33,046 nucleotides of DNA from an uncultured Rhodospirillales bacterium (GCA_903923205.1 CAIXXC010000402.1:1-33046), one strand, 5' to 3'; shown: positions 1 to 6,574, numbered from the stretch's first letter. Translations and numbers: made by a program. The notes: a model not told the origin generated them from the sequence alone.

Positions 1-1
1 C

Positions 2-322
2 GACAAGGTCCATGCCCGCGTGCCCGACATGGTGCTGGTCCACGGCGGCGACAGCAAGGGCATCGACCGTCTCGCCTCATCCTGGGCCGAACGCCACAAA
101 GTCCCGCAAGTGGTGTTTGCGCTCGACATGAGGCTTGGCGCCCGTGCCGGGTTTCAGCGCAACGAGCGGATGCTCAGCCTCGATCCGCGCTACGTCATTG
201 CGTTCCCCGGCAATGGCGTGCTCGAGCGGCTCGTGATCGACGCCAAGGCCCGCAAGGTCACCGTAGTCGATCGTCGCGGTCCGCTGGGTACGTGCCCCAA
301 GGCGATCGCCACTCGCGAATAA
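2..322 (+). CDS. C-terminal part of a DUF2493 (SLOG-like) protein, 5' end outside window
   Basis: The frame is open from the left edge, so the true start lies outside the window; the internal ATG codons are unlikely starts. The visible part begins with a nucleotide-binding style stretch, VLVHGGDSKGIDRLAS, followed by helix, strand and a FQRNERML segment. This is the layout of the DUF2493 / YspA-like branch of the SLOG Rossmann-fold superfamily, whose members are thought to bind nucleotides or their derivatives. Such genes are common on sphingomonad and rhizobial plasmids near transfer and repair genes (recalled, not searched). The last 20 or so residues are basic. It ends shortly before the operator region of the toxin-antitoxin operon. 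The exact ligand is unknown. Confidence 0.7.
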   Translation, partial: DKVHARVPDMVLVHGGDSKGIDRLASSWAERHKVPQVVFALDMRLGARAGFQRNERMLSLDPRYVIAFPGNGVLERLVIDAKARKVTVVDRRGPLGTCPKAIATRE

Positions 323-339
323 TCGCACGGGTTTCTGGC

Positions 340-407
340 TTGCATCGATGCAAACGGCCGTTCATCGGTCGTTTGTATTGACATTGTATATGCAAATGTG
401 CATTTAC
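340..407 (+). promoter_or_regulatory. Promoter and palindromic operators of the toxin-antitoxin operon
   Basis: A perfect 14-bp palindrome, TTGCATCGATGCAA, lies at 340-353. A consensus -35 box, TTGACA, is at 378-383. Directly after it, 386-407 forms an imperfect inverted repeat with arms GTATATGCA and TGCATTTAC around AATG (one mismatch). Both palindromes are built from the same TGCAT/ATGCA half-site. The second occupies the expected promoter spacer and -10 area, so a bound repressor would block transcription. I infer autoregulation by the ribbon-helix-helix antitoxin encoded next. A clear -10 box cannot be picked out inside the repeat. Confidence 0.6.
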
Positions 408-435
408 GGATCCGACGACGAAGAGGTTCCCAGCC

Positions 436-744
436 ATGGCCATGCTCGATTACGATGCTAATGAAGGCGGCCGGCGCAAGTTGCCGGCAGACGCGACAAT
501 AACCATGCGCGTGCCTGCGCGCACACGTGATCTGATCGATTCAGCCGCTGCCTCGCTTGGCAAATCGCGCACGGAATTCGTGCTTGACAGCGCGCGCCAG
601 CACGCGGTCGATGTCCTGCTTGACCGCCGGGTGTTCAGTCTTGATGCCGAAGCGAGCGAGGCTTTTGCCGAAGCGCTGTCGGCGCCTGTCGCACCCAATG
701 CGGCGCTCAAGCGCCTGCTGGCGACCAAGGCGCCGTGGGATTAA
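436..744 (+). CDS. DUF1778 / TacA-type antitoxin (ribbon-helix-helix)
   Basis: A 102-aa antitoxin of a type II toxin-antitoxin system. Residues about 18-60 show the DUF1778 pattern: a basic ITMRVPARTRDLIDSAA strand-helix, then a GKSRTEFVLDSARQHA helix typical of ribbon-helix-helix DNA binding. The C-terminal part, ending in KRLLATKAPWD, is the type of tail that wraps the GNAT toxin in TacA/AtaR homologues. The start is chosen because AAGAGG lies nine bases upstream. The toxin gene starts inside the last codons of this gene (10-base overlap), the usual coupled arrangement. It should neutralise the acetyltransferase and, with it, repress the promoter at 340-407. On a mobile element the pair would act as a maintenance or phage-response module. 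Confidence 0.9.
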   Translation: MAMLDYDANEGGRRKLPADATITMRVPARTRDLIDSAAASLGKSRTEFVLDSARQHAVDVLLDRRVFSLDAEASEAFAEALSAPVAPNAALKRLLATKAPWD

Positions 745-1250
745 ATCCGGCACGGTTGCGCCAGCCCGAGCCTCTGCAAGCGCACCATCATCTCGGCCAG
801 TTCGATTGCGGCAAGCCGCCGCTCGACCAATGGCTTCGGTCCCATGCTTTAGCGAACGAGGGAAAGTCCTCGCGCACGTTCGTTGTGTGCGACGATAGGG
901 ACGATGTCCTTGCCTATTACACGCTGGCTACAGGCAGCGTGGCGCGCACGGAATTGCCGCGCCGCATCCGGCATGACTTGCCCAATCCGGCACCTGTCAT
1001 GGTGCTCGGCCGCCTTGCCGTTGATCGCCGATGCCAGGGTTTGAAACTCGGTCTTTCCCTGCTGCGCGAAGCCATGTTGCGCACCCTTCGTGTGTCGGAA
1101 CAAGCAGGTGTTCGGGCGCTCATAGTCCATGCAATCGACGAGGACGCCATGGCCTTTTACACGCGTTACGGATTCCAAGTGTTCCCGCCGGAAACCCGCA
1201 CTTTGCTCTTGCCGATCGAGACCATGGCAGCCGCCTTGTCTGCGGACTGA
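735..1250 (+). CDS. GNAT-family acetyltransferase toxin (TacT/AtaT-like)
   Basis: A 171-aa Gcn5-related N-acetyltransferase of the TacT group, which blocks translation by acetylating the amino acid of charged tRNA (family knowledge). Visible hallmarks: FDCGKPPLDQWL near residues 23-34, TFVVCD, YYTLATGSV, the VLGRLAVDRRCQG strand-loop at about 90-102, and AFYTRYGF near 140-147 with the catalytic-type Tyr142. The start is GTG at 735, overlapping the antitoxin gene by 10 bases; it gives a full-length family member. The acetyl-CoA loop reads QGLKLG, where relatives usually have QGRGLG or RGNGLG, so one glycine of the pyrophosphate-binding loop is replaced by lysine. That could weaken activity, but the fold seems complete. 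Confidence 0.9.
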   Translation: MGLNPARLRQPEPLQAHHHLGQFDCGKPPLDQWLRSHALANEGKSSRTFVVCDDRDDVLAYYTLATGSVARTELPRRIRHDLPNPAPVMVLGRLAVDRRCQGLKLGLSLLREAMLRTLRVSEQAGVRALIVHAIDEDAMAFYTRYGFQVFPPETRTLLLPIETMAAALSAD

Positions 1251-1775
1251 CCGGCAACGCTTTCGCGCGCCATCGTTCACCTTTTGATGTGGGTCGATAT
1301 CGTCAGCCCGTTCCCGTTCGCATGCCAAAATCGCGCATGGCAATCGGTACCGTCGAGTTGGGCGATGGACCTGCCGGGCGGGCAGCAGACCAGTCCTGCG
1401 GTTTGACCTCGTCCAGCAACAAGCTCGTCGGTACGACCGATCGAAGAACACTGTGTCGGCCAGGGCAGCCTGTTTTTCGAGGCCGGGACAAGCGAAAGCG
1501 AATCTCCAATATCCACGAAATGGCGGGAACTTCTGACCCTTCATCCTGGGCCATCCGGCTCTTCGCGAACCCCTTCCTGAAGCCGGCGCCAGTCCCTCGC
1601 AACCCCGATCCGGTCCGGCCGTGTTGCCGCTTTGCGGCTGCCCGCACCACCCGACCCTGATCCGGGTTCCCCTCCCGTCGCCCCTGGCGCCGTCCGGTGC
1701 GAGCGCCTGTCGCCCCCTTCTGACGGTCAGTTCGCAGCCGGGATGGCCCCGGATTGCACGATCAGGAGAAAACCC
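1251..1775. other. Non-coding stretch and structured leader upstream of ssb
   Basis: I see no convincing gene in these 525 bases. Open frames exist on both strands, but they have no family resemblance, no good ribosome binding site and proline/arginine-rich content typical of shadow frames in G+C-rich DNA. Small hairpins occur: arms CTGCC/GGCAG at 1371-1385 and GCCGC/GCGGC at 1626-1638. The second lies about 150 bases before the ssb start and is followed by C-rich sequence resembling the leader of the 82-aa gene at 2853. A regulatory or single-strand-folded promoter role is possible (inference). Confidence 0.45.
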
Positions 1776-2165
1776 ATGACCAATCTCGTTATTCTCGTCG
1801 GCCGCATCGCCCGCGATCCCGAAACCCGCACCACCAGCGGCGGAACGTCCATCACCTCGATCTCGGTCGTCACCGAACGGCCCGCCCGCAAGGAGGGCAA
1901 GACCTACAAGGACGAGAACGGCTACACCGCCAAGGACAGCGAATTCCACCGCGTCACCTGCTTCAACGGGCTCGGTGCCAACGTCGCCAAATTCTGCGGC
2001 AAGGGCCAACTGGTCACGGTCGAAGGCCGCATCCACTACACCCAGTGGGAAGATGGCGATGGCAACAAGCGCTACGGCTGCGAAATCATCGCTGACAAGG
2101 TCGATTTCCTGACCCGGACCGGCAACCGCACCAACGAAGAGGCACCGCCGATCGACGAGGATTGA
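1776..2165 (+). CDS. ssb: Single-stranded DNA-binding protein, short plasmid type
   Basis: A 129-aa OB-fold protein that coats single-stranded DNA. It begins MTNLVILVGRIARDPETR, the SSB N-terminus in which strand 1 leads to the L12 loop; a FHRVTCFNGLGANVAKF strand-helix (EFHRV..NGLA in relatives) and KGQLVTVEGRIHY follow, then strand 5 (YGCEIIADKVDFL). The start is ATG at 1776, preceded by AGGAG. The upstream open frame extends further but is not SSB-like there. The C-terminal tail is very short and ends EEAPPIDED; it lacks the hydrophobic tip (DIPF type) that recruits repair and replication partners in chromosomal SSBs. The gene lies near the transfer block, and SSBs of conjugative elements protect the incoming strand in the recipient. 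It is followed by a strong terminator. Confidence 0.93.
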   Translation: MTNLVILVGRIARDPETRTTSGGTSITSISVVTERPARKEGKTYKDENGYTAKDSEFHRVTCFNGLGANVAKFCGKGQLVTVEGRIHYTQWEDGDGNKRYGCEIIADKVDFLTRTGNRTNEEAPPIDED

Positions 2166-2188
2166 TCGGCACGTCGCACCATCGCAAC

Positions 2189-2224
2189 AAGGCCCCGGCG
2201 GGCGACCGCCGGGGCCTTTTATTA
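2189..2224 (+). terminator. Rho-independent terminator after ssb
   Basis: Perfect 13-bp stem: AAGGCCCCGGCGG at 2189-2201 and its complement at 2206-2218, with loop GCGA. The stem is G+C-rich and followed by TTTTATTAT. It starts 24 bases after the ssb stop codon. Confidence 0.92.
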
Positions 2225-2283
2225 TGCTCGTGGTGCGAAGCGGCGGCACGGGGGCATCGAGCCCCGCGTGCCACCGTGGATAT

Positions 2284-2514
2284 TCAACCAGCCGACAAAC
2301 ACGCGATTGCGGCGTTGATGCCAAGCGTCATCGAAGCGCGCAGCAATTGCCGCAATTGGGCAGGATCTAGCGTTTCTGCATCGCATTCGAGCAGGACTTT
2401 GCCGAGATCGGTAGCAGCCTCTTCGCGCAATACCGCTTCGCGGTTTGCAAGCTCTTCACGCTCTGCCCGAAGTTTAATGAGGGCATCACGCGCACTGGGT
2501 CTGGACCTGGCCAT
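2284..2514 (-). CDS. Small helical protein, DUF6437-like
   Basis: A 76-aa protein starting MARSRPSARDALIKLRAERE. The first half is a charged helix with a coiled-coil feel (RAEREELANREAVLREEAA). The second half, DPAQLRQLLRASMTLGINAA, is a second helical pair. It recalls small proteins annotated as DUF6437 next to traD/relaxase genes in sphingomonads; this is from memory and no function is established. The start at 2514 is preferred over a longer frame to 2586, because AAGGA lies seven bases before this ATG and the extra 24 residues look unstructured. It is transcribed opposite to its neighbours. A role in element maintenance or transfer control is a guess. Confidence 0.65.
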   Translation of the reverse strand: MARSRPSARDALIKLRAEREELANREAVLREEAATDLGKVLLECDAETLDPAQLRQLLRASMTLGINAAIACLSAG

Positions 2515-2586
2515 ATCGGTATCCTTCACAGGTTGGCCGTTGGTCCCCTCCGTCGCCGATCTTGCCATGACCCGCACACGTTGCAA

Positions 2587-2603
2587 GCTAGAATTGGTCT
2601 AGC
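2587..2603. promoter_or_regulatory. Inverted repeat upstream of the DUF6437-like gene, candidate operator
   Basis: Perfect 6-bp arms, GCTAGA and TCTAGC, separated by ATTGG. It sits about 70 bases upstream of the minus-strand gene start and in the space shared with the plus-strand gene at 2853. Size and symmetry suit a repressor site. No clear promoter boxes frame it. Confidence 0.35.
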
Positions 2604-2852
2604 CGCGAACCATGCGCACCCCACGAATGTTGAAAGGTCTCTCTCGCGAACAGACCGATGATGATGGCGCCTTTGGGTCCGCGTCAAGGACGACGGGGCC
2701 CCACCATTTTGCCGGGGACAAGCCCCGACAAAATCGTTGCCCCCATCGCCGCTACGCGGCCCGCACGGCTGCGCCGCACGGGTCCCTGACCCGGACCGTC
2801 GGCACCATCGCGAAGCCCCTGATGCGACGCATCACCATCAGGAGGAAATGCC
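2604..2852 (+). other. Structured leader of the 82-aa gene
   Basis: This non-coding stretch holds a long hairpin at 2706-2734 with arms ATTTTGCCGGGG and CCCCGACAAAAT around ACAAG (12 bp, one mismatch). It is not followed by a U-run, so it is not a simple terminator. A second hairpin, GCCGC-TAC-GCGGC, is at 2748-2760, and self-complementary GGTCC/GGACC follows near 2780-2797. The stretch ends in ATCAGGAGG, a strong ribosome binding site. The GCCGC-NNN-GCGGC hairpin, the C-rich CCTGA(T/C)CCGG segment and the ATCAGGAG end all have counterparts upstream of ssb. Confidence 0.5.
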
Positions 2853-3101
2853 ATGTTTGCTTGCTCTCACGTTCCGCACGCCGCTGTTGCACCCGCCTAT
2901 GCCGCCGACGCCAGCGCCTGGATTTCTGCGCTCGACAAAGCCCATGCCCGGGCCCTGCACAGCTACTTCACTCAGTATATCCTGACCGACGAACGCAGCG
3001 GCTATGTGGTGATCGACGAAGGGGATTACGGCGCCCTGCCTGCCCATCTCGAACCCCGGGTAATCGATGCGGTTCCGGGCCAGCTGAGCGACGAAAACTG
3101 A
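2853..3101 (+). CDS. Hypothetical 82-aa protein
   Basis: I do not recognise this protein. It is supported by a near-perfect ribosome binding site (AGGAGG, eight bases or so before ATG) and by a strong terminator just after its stop, so it appears to be a single-gene transcription unit. Sequence features: an alanine-rich N-terminus, a helix SAWISALDKAHARALHSYF, a strand pair SGYVVIDEGDYG, and an acidic end. The alanine-rich start is not a convincing signal peptide because no basic n-region precedes it. Its position among small mobile-element genes, and a leader like that of ssb, suggest it is expressed with them. The function is unknown. Confidence 0.7.
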   Translation: MFACSHVPHAAVAPAYAADASAWISALDKAHARALHSYFTQYILTDERSGYVVIDEGDYGALPAHLEPRVIDAVPGQLSDEN

Positions 3102-3118
3102 ACGCCGAGAGGCATCAT

Positions 3119-3155
3119 GAGGAGGGCGCCTGCCGGGGCGTCCTCCTCTATTTTT
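3119..3155 (+). terminator. Rho-independent terminator after the 82-aa gene
   Basis: Left arm GAGGAGGGCGCC and right arm GGCGTCCTCCTC form a stem of about 13 bp that includes G-U pairs, with a GCCG-type loop. It is followed by TATTTTT. It starts 17 bases after the stop codon at 3101. Confidence 0.85.
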
Positions 3156-3214
3156 GCTCGGCTCCCATCGAGCGAACGACAGGTCGCTGGCAGCTATCCT
3201 GTGGGCGCCTGCTT

Positions 3215-3406
3215 TTACGTTTGATCACGCGCGTCGAGTTCGTCGAGGCGGTTTGGCATATCGAGCAACTTCAGGGCTGCCGCGGCAATGGCCTCGGATC
3301 GCGTCGGGAACGTATCCGCAGAACTGATCGAGACACCGCCCGGGAAGGTGATGGTCGCCTGAAATCCATTACCCTTCGGCGTTGCGCTCAACGTCACACT
3401 GGTCAT
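3215..3406 (-). CDS. Hypothetical 63-aa protein, possibly HicB-like fold
   Basis: A small protein starting MTSVTLSATPKGNGFQATI. The pattern is strand, strand (FQATITFPGGVSIS), loop, then a helix (SEAIAAAALKLLDM). This strand-strand-helix order is like the HicB / partial RNase H-like antitoxin fold, but no HicA partner is adjacent and the resemblance is only structural impression. The start at 3406 is chosen because GGGAGG lies five bases upstream; the open frame reaches 3568, but the extra 54 residues have no ribosome binding site. It is divergent from the transfer operon and shares the long intergenic region with it. The function is unknown. Confidence 0.55.
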   Translation of the reverse strand: MTSVTLSATPKGNGFQATITFPGGVSISSADTFPTRSEAIAAAALKLLDMPNRLDELDARDQT

Positions 3407-3682
3407 GCAGGCCTCCCTGGCGGCAGCATATTGGACCCAGATACACCCGTTCCGGCATCCCAGCGATCCTGATAATGTGACTGTTGCGGAAGCCTCAGCG
3501 GCGAAACGTCCCTCCCGGCCAGGGATGGAAGTCGTCAAATCTGATGCAGGTTCAAGGCCCGGATCCATGCTCCAAAGTTAGGGAAAAAGGGGCACACCGT
3601 ACGCGACTTGTCACTGGTGGGAATGGCCCGGAATTGCTGGAAAGTCGTCTATTTTGAGCCTTAAATTAGATCCCCATCACTC

Positions 3683-3709
3683 TGATTTACCGCCGAAATA
3701 TGTAAATCA
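3683..3709. repeat. Perfect inverted repeat, candidate relaxosome or repressor binding site
   Basis: TGATTTAC at 3683-3690 and GTAAATCA at 3702-3709 are exact complements with an 11-base spacer. The centre-to-centre distance of 19 bases is near two helical turns, fitting a dimeric DNA-binding protein. It lies about 50 bases upstream of the -35 box of the transfer operon and next to the nic-like sequences. The ribbon-helix-helix protein encoded at 3841 is the natural candidate ligand (inference). Confidence 0.55.
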
Positions 3710-3760
3710 CACTACATTGCGGTGAGGTGTGGATCGCGCATTTGCTCGCCTCAAATGTTC

Positions 3761-3789
3761 TTGACATGTTCTCATAGCTGATTTATCCC
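3761..3789 (+). promoter_or_regulatory. Promoter of the mobilisation operon
   Basis: A consensus -35 box TTGACA at 3761-3766 is followed, after a 17-base spacer, by TATCCC at 3784-3789, a weak -10. The start codon is 52 bases downstream. At 3817-3833, CTCCT and AGGAG can pair around CAATTGA, which would bury the Shine-Dalgarno AAGGAG (3828-3833) in a small hairpin. Confidence 0.45.
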
Positions 3790-3840
3790 GATTGCCACTT
3801 TCGCAGTGCGACCAGGCTCCTCAATTGAAGGAGTCGGTCA

Positions 3841-4173
3841 ATGTCACGACCAATATCTCTCCAGGTTTATGTATCGGCCGAACTGGCGGCCCGTGCTCGC
3901 GCAGCCGCTTGCGCCAATGGTCTGGCGGTCAGCGAATGGCTGCGCGGCGTTGTGCTGCGCGCGTGCGATAACGACCTCTCGGTCGCCAGCGATCGCAGCG
4001 TTCTGGTCAAGCTCTACCGCCAATCGCTGTTCGCCATGGTCGGGGTCGATGCCCTGCTGGCAGGGCACAGCGATCATGCGCTGCGCGAGCGGGTTCATAC
4101 CGCATTTGCCGCCCGTTGTAGCGCCGCCGGCGTTGCCGTCACTGCCGACGAGGGAGGCGCACATGAAGCGTGA
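3841..4173 (+). CDS. Ribbon-helix-helix relaxosome accessory protein (TrwA/MobC-like)
   Basis: A 110-aa protein starting MSRPISLQVYVSAELAARAR. A short basic strand (ISLQVYVS) is followed by two helices, the second being LAVSEWLRGVVLRACD. This is the N-terminal DNA-binding half seen in TrwA, MobC and related relaxosome proteins. The remaining 65 residues are helical and alanine-rich, probably for oligomerisation. AAGGAG lies seven bases before the ATG. The gene overlaps traD by 11 bases, and AGGGAGG inside its end serves as the traD ribosome binding site. In R388 the equivalent protein binds oriT, stimulates nicking by the relaxase and represses its own operon; I infer the same here from position. 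Confidence 0.75.
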   Translation: MSRPISLQVYVSAELAARARAAACANGLAVSEWLRGVVLRACDNDLSVASDRSVLVKLYRQSLFAMVGVDALLAGHSDHALRERVHTAFAARCSAAGVAVTADEGGAHEA

Positions 4174-6541
4174 TCTCGGCAATTTCACCCGCGGCAGCCA
4201 GCTCATCGAGCATTTCGGCTTCATGTTTGCAGCGGGCCTCAAGGGGCCGCTGCTCGTCGCACTGGTGACCATTTCATGGATGACCTGGTGGCTCGTCTCG
4301 AGCGGCATGTCCGACTATGAAGTCTACCTTGCCTGGATGCGCGTCTACGCCGCGGGCTACCATTTCATGGAATTCGATCCGGCCAAGGATGTGGCGCTGC
4401 GCACCGCTTGGGGCAGCACCGTCACATTCCCGATCTCGGCCCTCGAAACCTATCGGCCTGTCCTGCGCGCCTGGCACCATATGCTGACGCTGGTCGGTTA
4501 TGCGCTTCTCTGTTCGGCGCTGCTGCTCGTTCCGCTGACCATAGCCTGGGTCTCGTTTGCAGCACGCTTCGGCAGCAAGGCGAAGGAACGCAAACACGAG
4601 CGCGGGGCAACTCTTGCGACGCTTCCCGAACTCATCGCAGAAATCCGCGATCACAACATCGCCGAACAGCGCAAGGAGTGGGCGGCAGGCCTCGGGAGAA
4701 ACTGGCGGATATGTTCGGCGGCCGAACTCGAACGGGCCTTCCCCTATTGGCCGGCTGCCATCGCGGGAGTTACCTATCCCTGGCGTCTCGAACAGAGCCA
4801 TGCAATGCTGATCGGCACGACCGGCATGGGCAAGACCGTCGCGCTGTCGGACATGATCGAGGAGGCACGCGAGCGGGGCCAGCGCGCCGTCATCTTCGAT
4901 CTCACCGGTCACTTCATCGAGCATTTTTACGACGCCTCGCGCGACGTTATTCTCAATCCGCTCGATGCGCGCTGCCCCCGTTGGAGCGTGTTTGACGAGT
5001 GCCGCGACGAAGCCGAGTTCACCGCTGCCGCCGAGGCATTGGTGCCCCACGATGGCGGCGGGTCGGAACAGTTCTGGGTGCTCGCCGCGCGCCTGCTGTT
5101 CGTCGAGATGTGCCTCAAATTGCGCGACCGGGGTGCTGCCAGCAATGAGGCGCTGGCGCGCGAACTGATGACCGCCGACCTTGCCCAAGTACACAAGCTT
5201 ATGCGGGGCACGATCGCCGATCCGCTGACCGCGCCCGAGGCCGCGCGCATGGCGGAATCGATCCGCGCCGTGTTCAACGCCAATGCCAAAGCGCTCAAGT
5301 TGCTGCCTTGCCATGGCCCGAGTTTCTCGATGCGCGAATGGATCGAGGACGATGCCGGCAACGCCGGCAAGGGCGGGTTCGTGTTCATCTCGGCGCGTTA
5401 CGTCGACATGAGCGTGTGTTCGCAACTGCTCACCGTCTGGCTCGACACGGCAATGAACACACTGATGACGCTCGATCGCACCCGCGATCTGCGGATCTGG
5501 TTTTTCGTCGACGAATTGGGCGCGCTCCACCGACTGCCCGCGCTCGAGAAAGGACTCCAGACCGCCCGCAATTTTGGCGGTGCGATCGTCACCGGCATCC
5601 ACGCCTATGCCAAACTCAAGGAAGTCTATGGCGACAACATGGCGATGACGTTGTCGTCGCTCGCCCGGACAAAGCTGATCCTTGGTACGGCCGATCGCGA
5701 GACCGCAACCTGGTGCTCGGACTTCATCGGGCACACCCAGGTCCGCGACATGGAAGAGGGCTATACCTATGGCTTCAACAATGCCCGCGATGCTGTCAGC
5801 CTGACCTCGCGCAAACACATCGAGCCGCTGCTGCTGCCCGATCAGTTGATGAACCTGCCGCGCCTCAAGGGCTATCTCAAATTCCCCGATGGCTTTGCTG
5901 CCGCGCAAGTGAAGTTGATCCTGGTCGATCGTCCGCGCCGGGCCGACGGGTTCATTCGTCGGGCAATTGATCCGGTCGCATTAACGCGCGTCGATTCGCC
6001 ATCTGATGAGACCGAAAACGGCGCGCAAGGAGCTACGACGACCGGCGAAGAACACCCGTCATCGAACGACGACGGTGCGGGCAAGCGGGTCATCCCGCGT
6101 CAGGGCGAGCTTGATCTGGCATCGCCTGAAATGGACAGACCGGCAGATGACGAGCCGCGTCAGCGCGACATTGCCGTCACTGACTTTGTACCCGGATCGG
6201 CATCATCGGATCTAGAAGGCACGCGCGCATTGGCAACGCGTGACGCGGGGTCCGCCGACGGTACGCCAGATTTGTCTCGCGCAGATGGCGAACCTGCAGT
6301 CGGAAATGGCCCCGTCGCTTCAAAGCCCTCTGGCGAAGGTCCTGAAAAGGAACCGGCAGCCCCAGATGTAGGTAGGCCGGTTGGTGCTGCGCGCGTTGGG
6401 CTAACCCCGGACCAGGCCAAACAGGATGGCCAACTATCGCTGTCAGATCCGCGCCGCCTGGCGCTCGAGGACGGCGCACCGGAACCCCAGCACCACCATC
6501 CCGCGCCGCGCGATCTCGGGGACTTCGATATCGACATCTGA
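4163..6541 (+). CDS. traD: Type IV coupling protein TraD (TrwB/TraD family ATPase)
   Basis: A 792-aa inner-membrane ATPase that brings the relaxase-DNA complex to the secretion channel and pumps DNA. Two membrane segments lie at about residues 27-47 and 108-133, with a periplasmic segment between. Walker A is GTTGMGKT at 218-225 and Walker B is IWFFVDELGALH near 444-455. A conserved FGGAIVTGIHAYAKL stretch (sensor region) follows. From about residue 600 the protein is a low-complexity, acidic tail rich in D, E, G and P, longer than the TrwB C-terminus and likely a docking arm. The start at 4163 is supported by AGGGAGG five bases upstream; the open frame runs back to 3806, but that part is the shadow of the previous gene. 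The relaxase gene follows after 33 bases. Confidence 0.93.
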   Translation: MKRDLGNFTRGSQLIEHFGFMFAAGLKGPLLVALVTISWMTWWLVSSGMSDYEVYLAWMRVYAAGYHFMEFDPAKDVALRTAWGSTVTFPISALETYRPVLRAWHHMLTLVGYALLCSALLLVPLTIAWVSFAARFGSKAKERKHERGATLATLPELIAEIRDHNIAEQRKEWAAGLGRNWRICSAAELERAFPYWPAAIAGVTYPWRLEQSHAMLIGTTGMGKTVALSDMIEEARERGQRAVIFDLTGHFIEHFYDASRDVILNPLDARCPRWSVFDECRDEAEFTAAAEALVPHDGGGSEQFWVLAARLLFVEMCLKLRDRGAASNEALARELMTADLAQVHKLMRGTIADPLTAPEAARMAESIRAVFNANAKALKLLPCHGPSFSMREWIEDDAGNAGKGGFVFISARYVDMSVCSQLLTVWLDTAMNTLMTLDRTRDLRIWFFVDELGALHRLPALEKGLQTARNFGGAIVTGIHAYAKLKEVYGDNMAMTLSSLARTKLILGTADRETATWCSDFIGHTQVRDMEEGYTYGFNNARDAVSLTSRKHIEPLLLPDQLMNLPRLKGYLKFPDGFAAAQVKLILVDRPRRADGFIRRAIDPVALTRVDSPSDETENGAQGATTTGEEHPSSNDDGAGKRVIPRQGELDLASPEMDRPADDEPRQRDIAVTDFVPGSASSDLEGTRALATRDAGSADGTPDLSRADGEPAVGNGPVASKPSGEGPEKEPAAPDVGRPVGAARVGLTPDQAKQDGQLSLSDPRRLALEDGAPEPQHHHPAPRDLGDFDIDI

Positions 6542-6574
6542 GGCCAACGCGCCGCTCGCGAAAGGTCATTGCCC

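Larger units (their letters stand above)
3407..3840. other. Long intergenic region, candidate oriT of the element
   Basis: There are 434 bases without a gene, locally A+T-richer than the flanks. The position directly upstream of a ribbon-helix-helix gene, a coupling protein gene and a MobF relaxase gene matches the place of oriT in R388 (oriT-trwA-trwB-trwC). Inside are an 8-bp-arm inverted repeat (3683-3709), a TTGACA promoter (3761) and a hairpin over the ribosome binding site (3817-3833). Near the inverted repeat are two stretches loosely like F/R100 nic regions: TTGCGGTGAGGTGTGG on the plus strand (3717-3732) and GCAATGTAGTGTGATT on the minus strand (3705-3720). Gene orientation favours the minus-strand one, as it would send transfer genes in last. 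Neither is proven. Confidence 0.45.

Noticed and set aside
1303-1650. 115-aa minus-strand frame in the gap before ssb
   Set aside because: No recognisable domain, arginine/serine/proline-rich, no convincing ribosome binding site; treated as non-coding.
849-2324. 491-aa minus-strand open frame
   Set aside because: It runs antisense to the GNAT toxin gene and ssb, is low in family signal and has no ribosome binding site; a shadow of high-G+C coding DNA.
2612-3472. 286-aa plus-strand frame across the 82-aa gene
   Set aside because: It overlaps the well-supported 82-aa gene and its terminator in another frame, and its composition is cysteine/arginine-rich.
3806-4162. N-terminal extension of the coupling protein frame
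   Set aside because: It lies over the ribbon-helix-helix gene, which has its own ribosome binding site; TraD-like sequence begins at 4163.
4274-5908. 544-aa minus-strand frame inside traD
   Set aside because: Antisense shadow of a clear ATPase gene.
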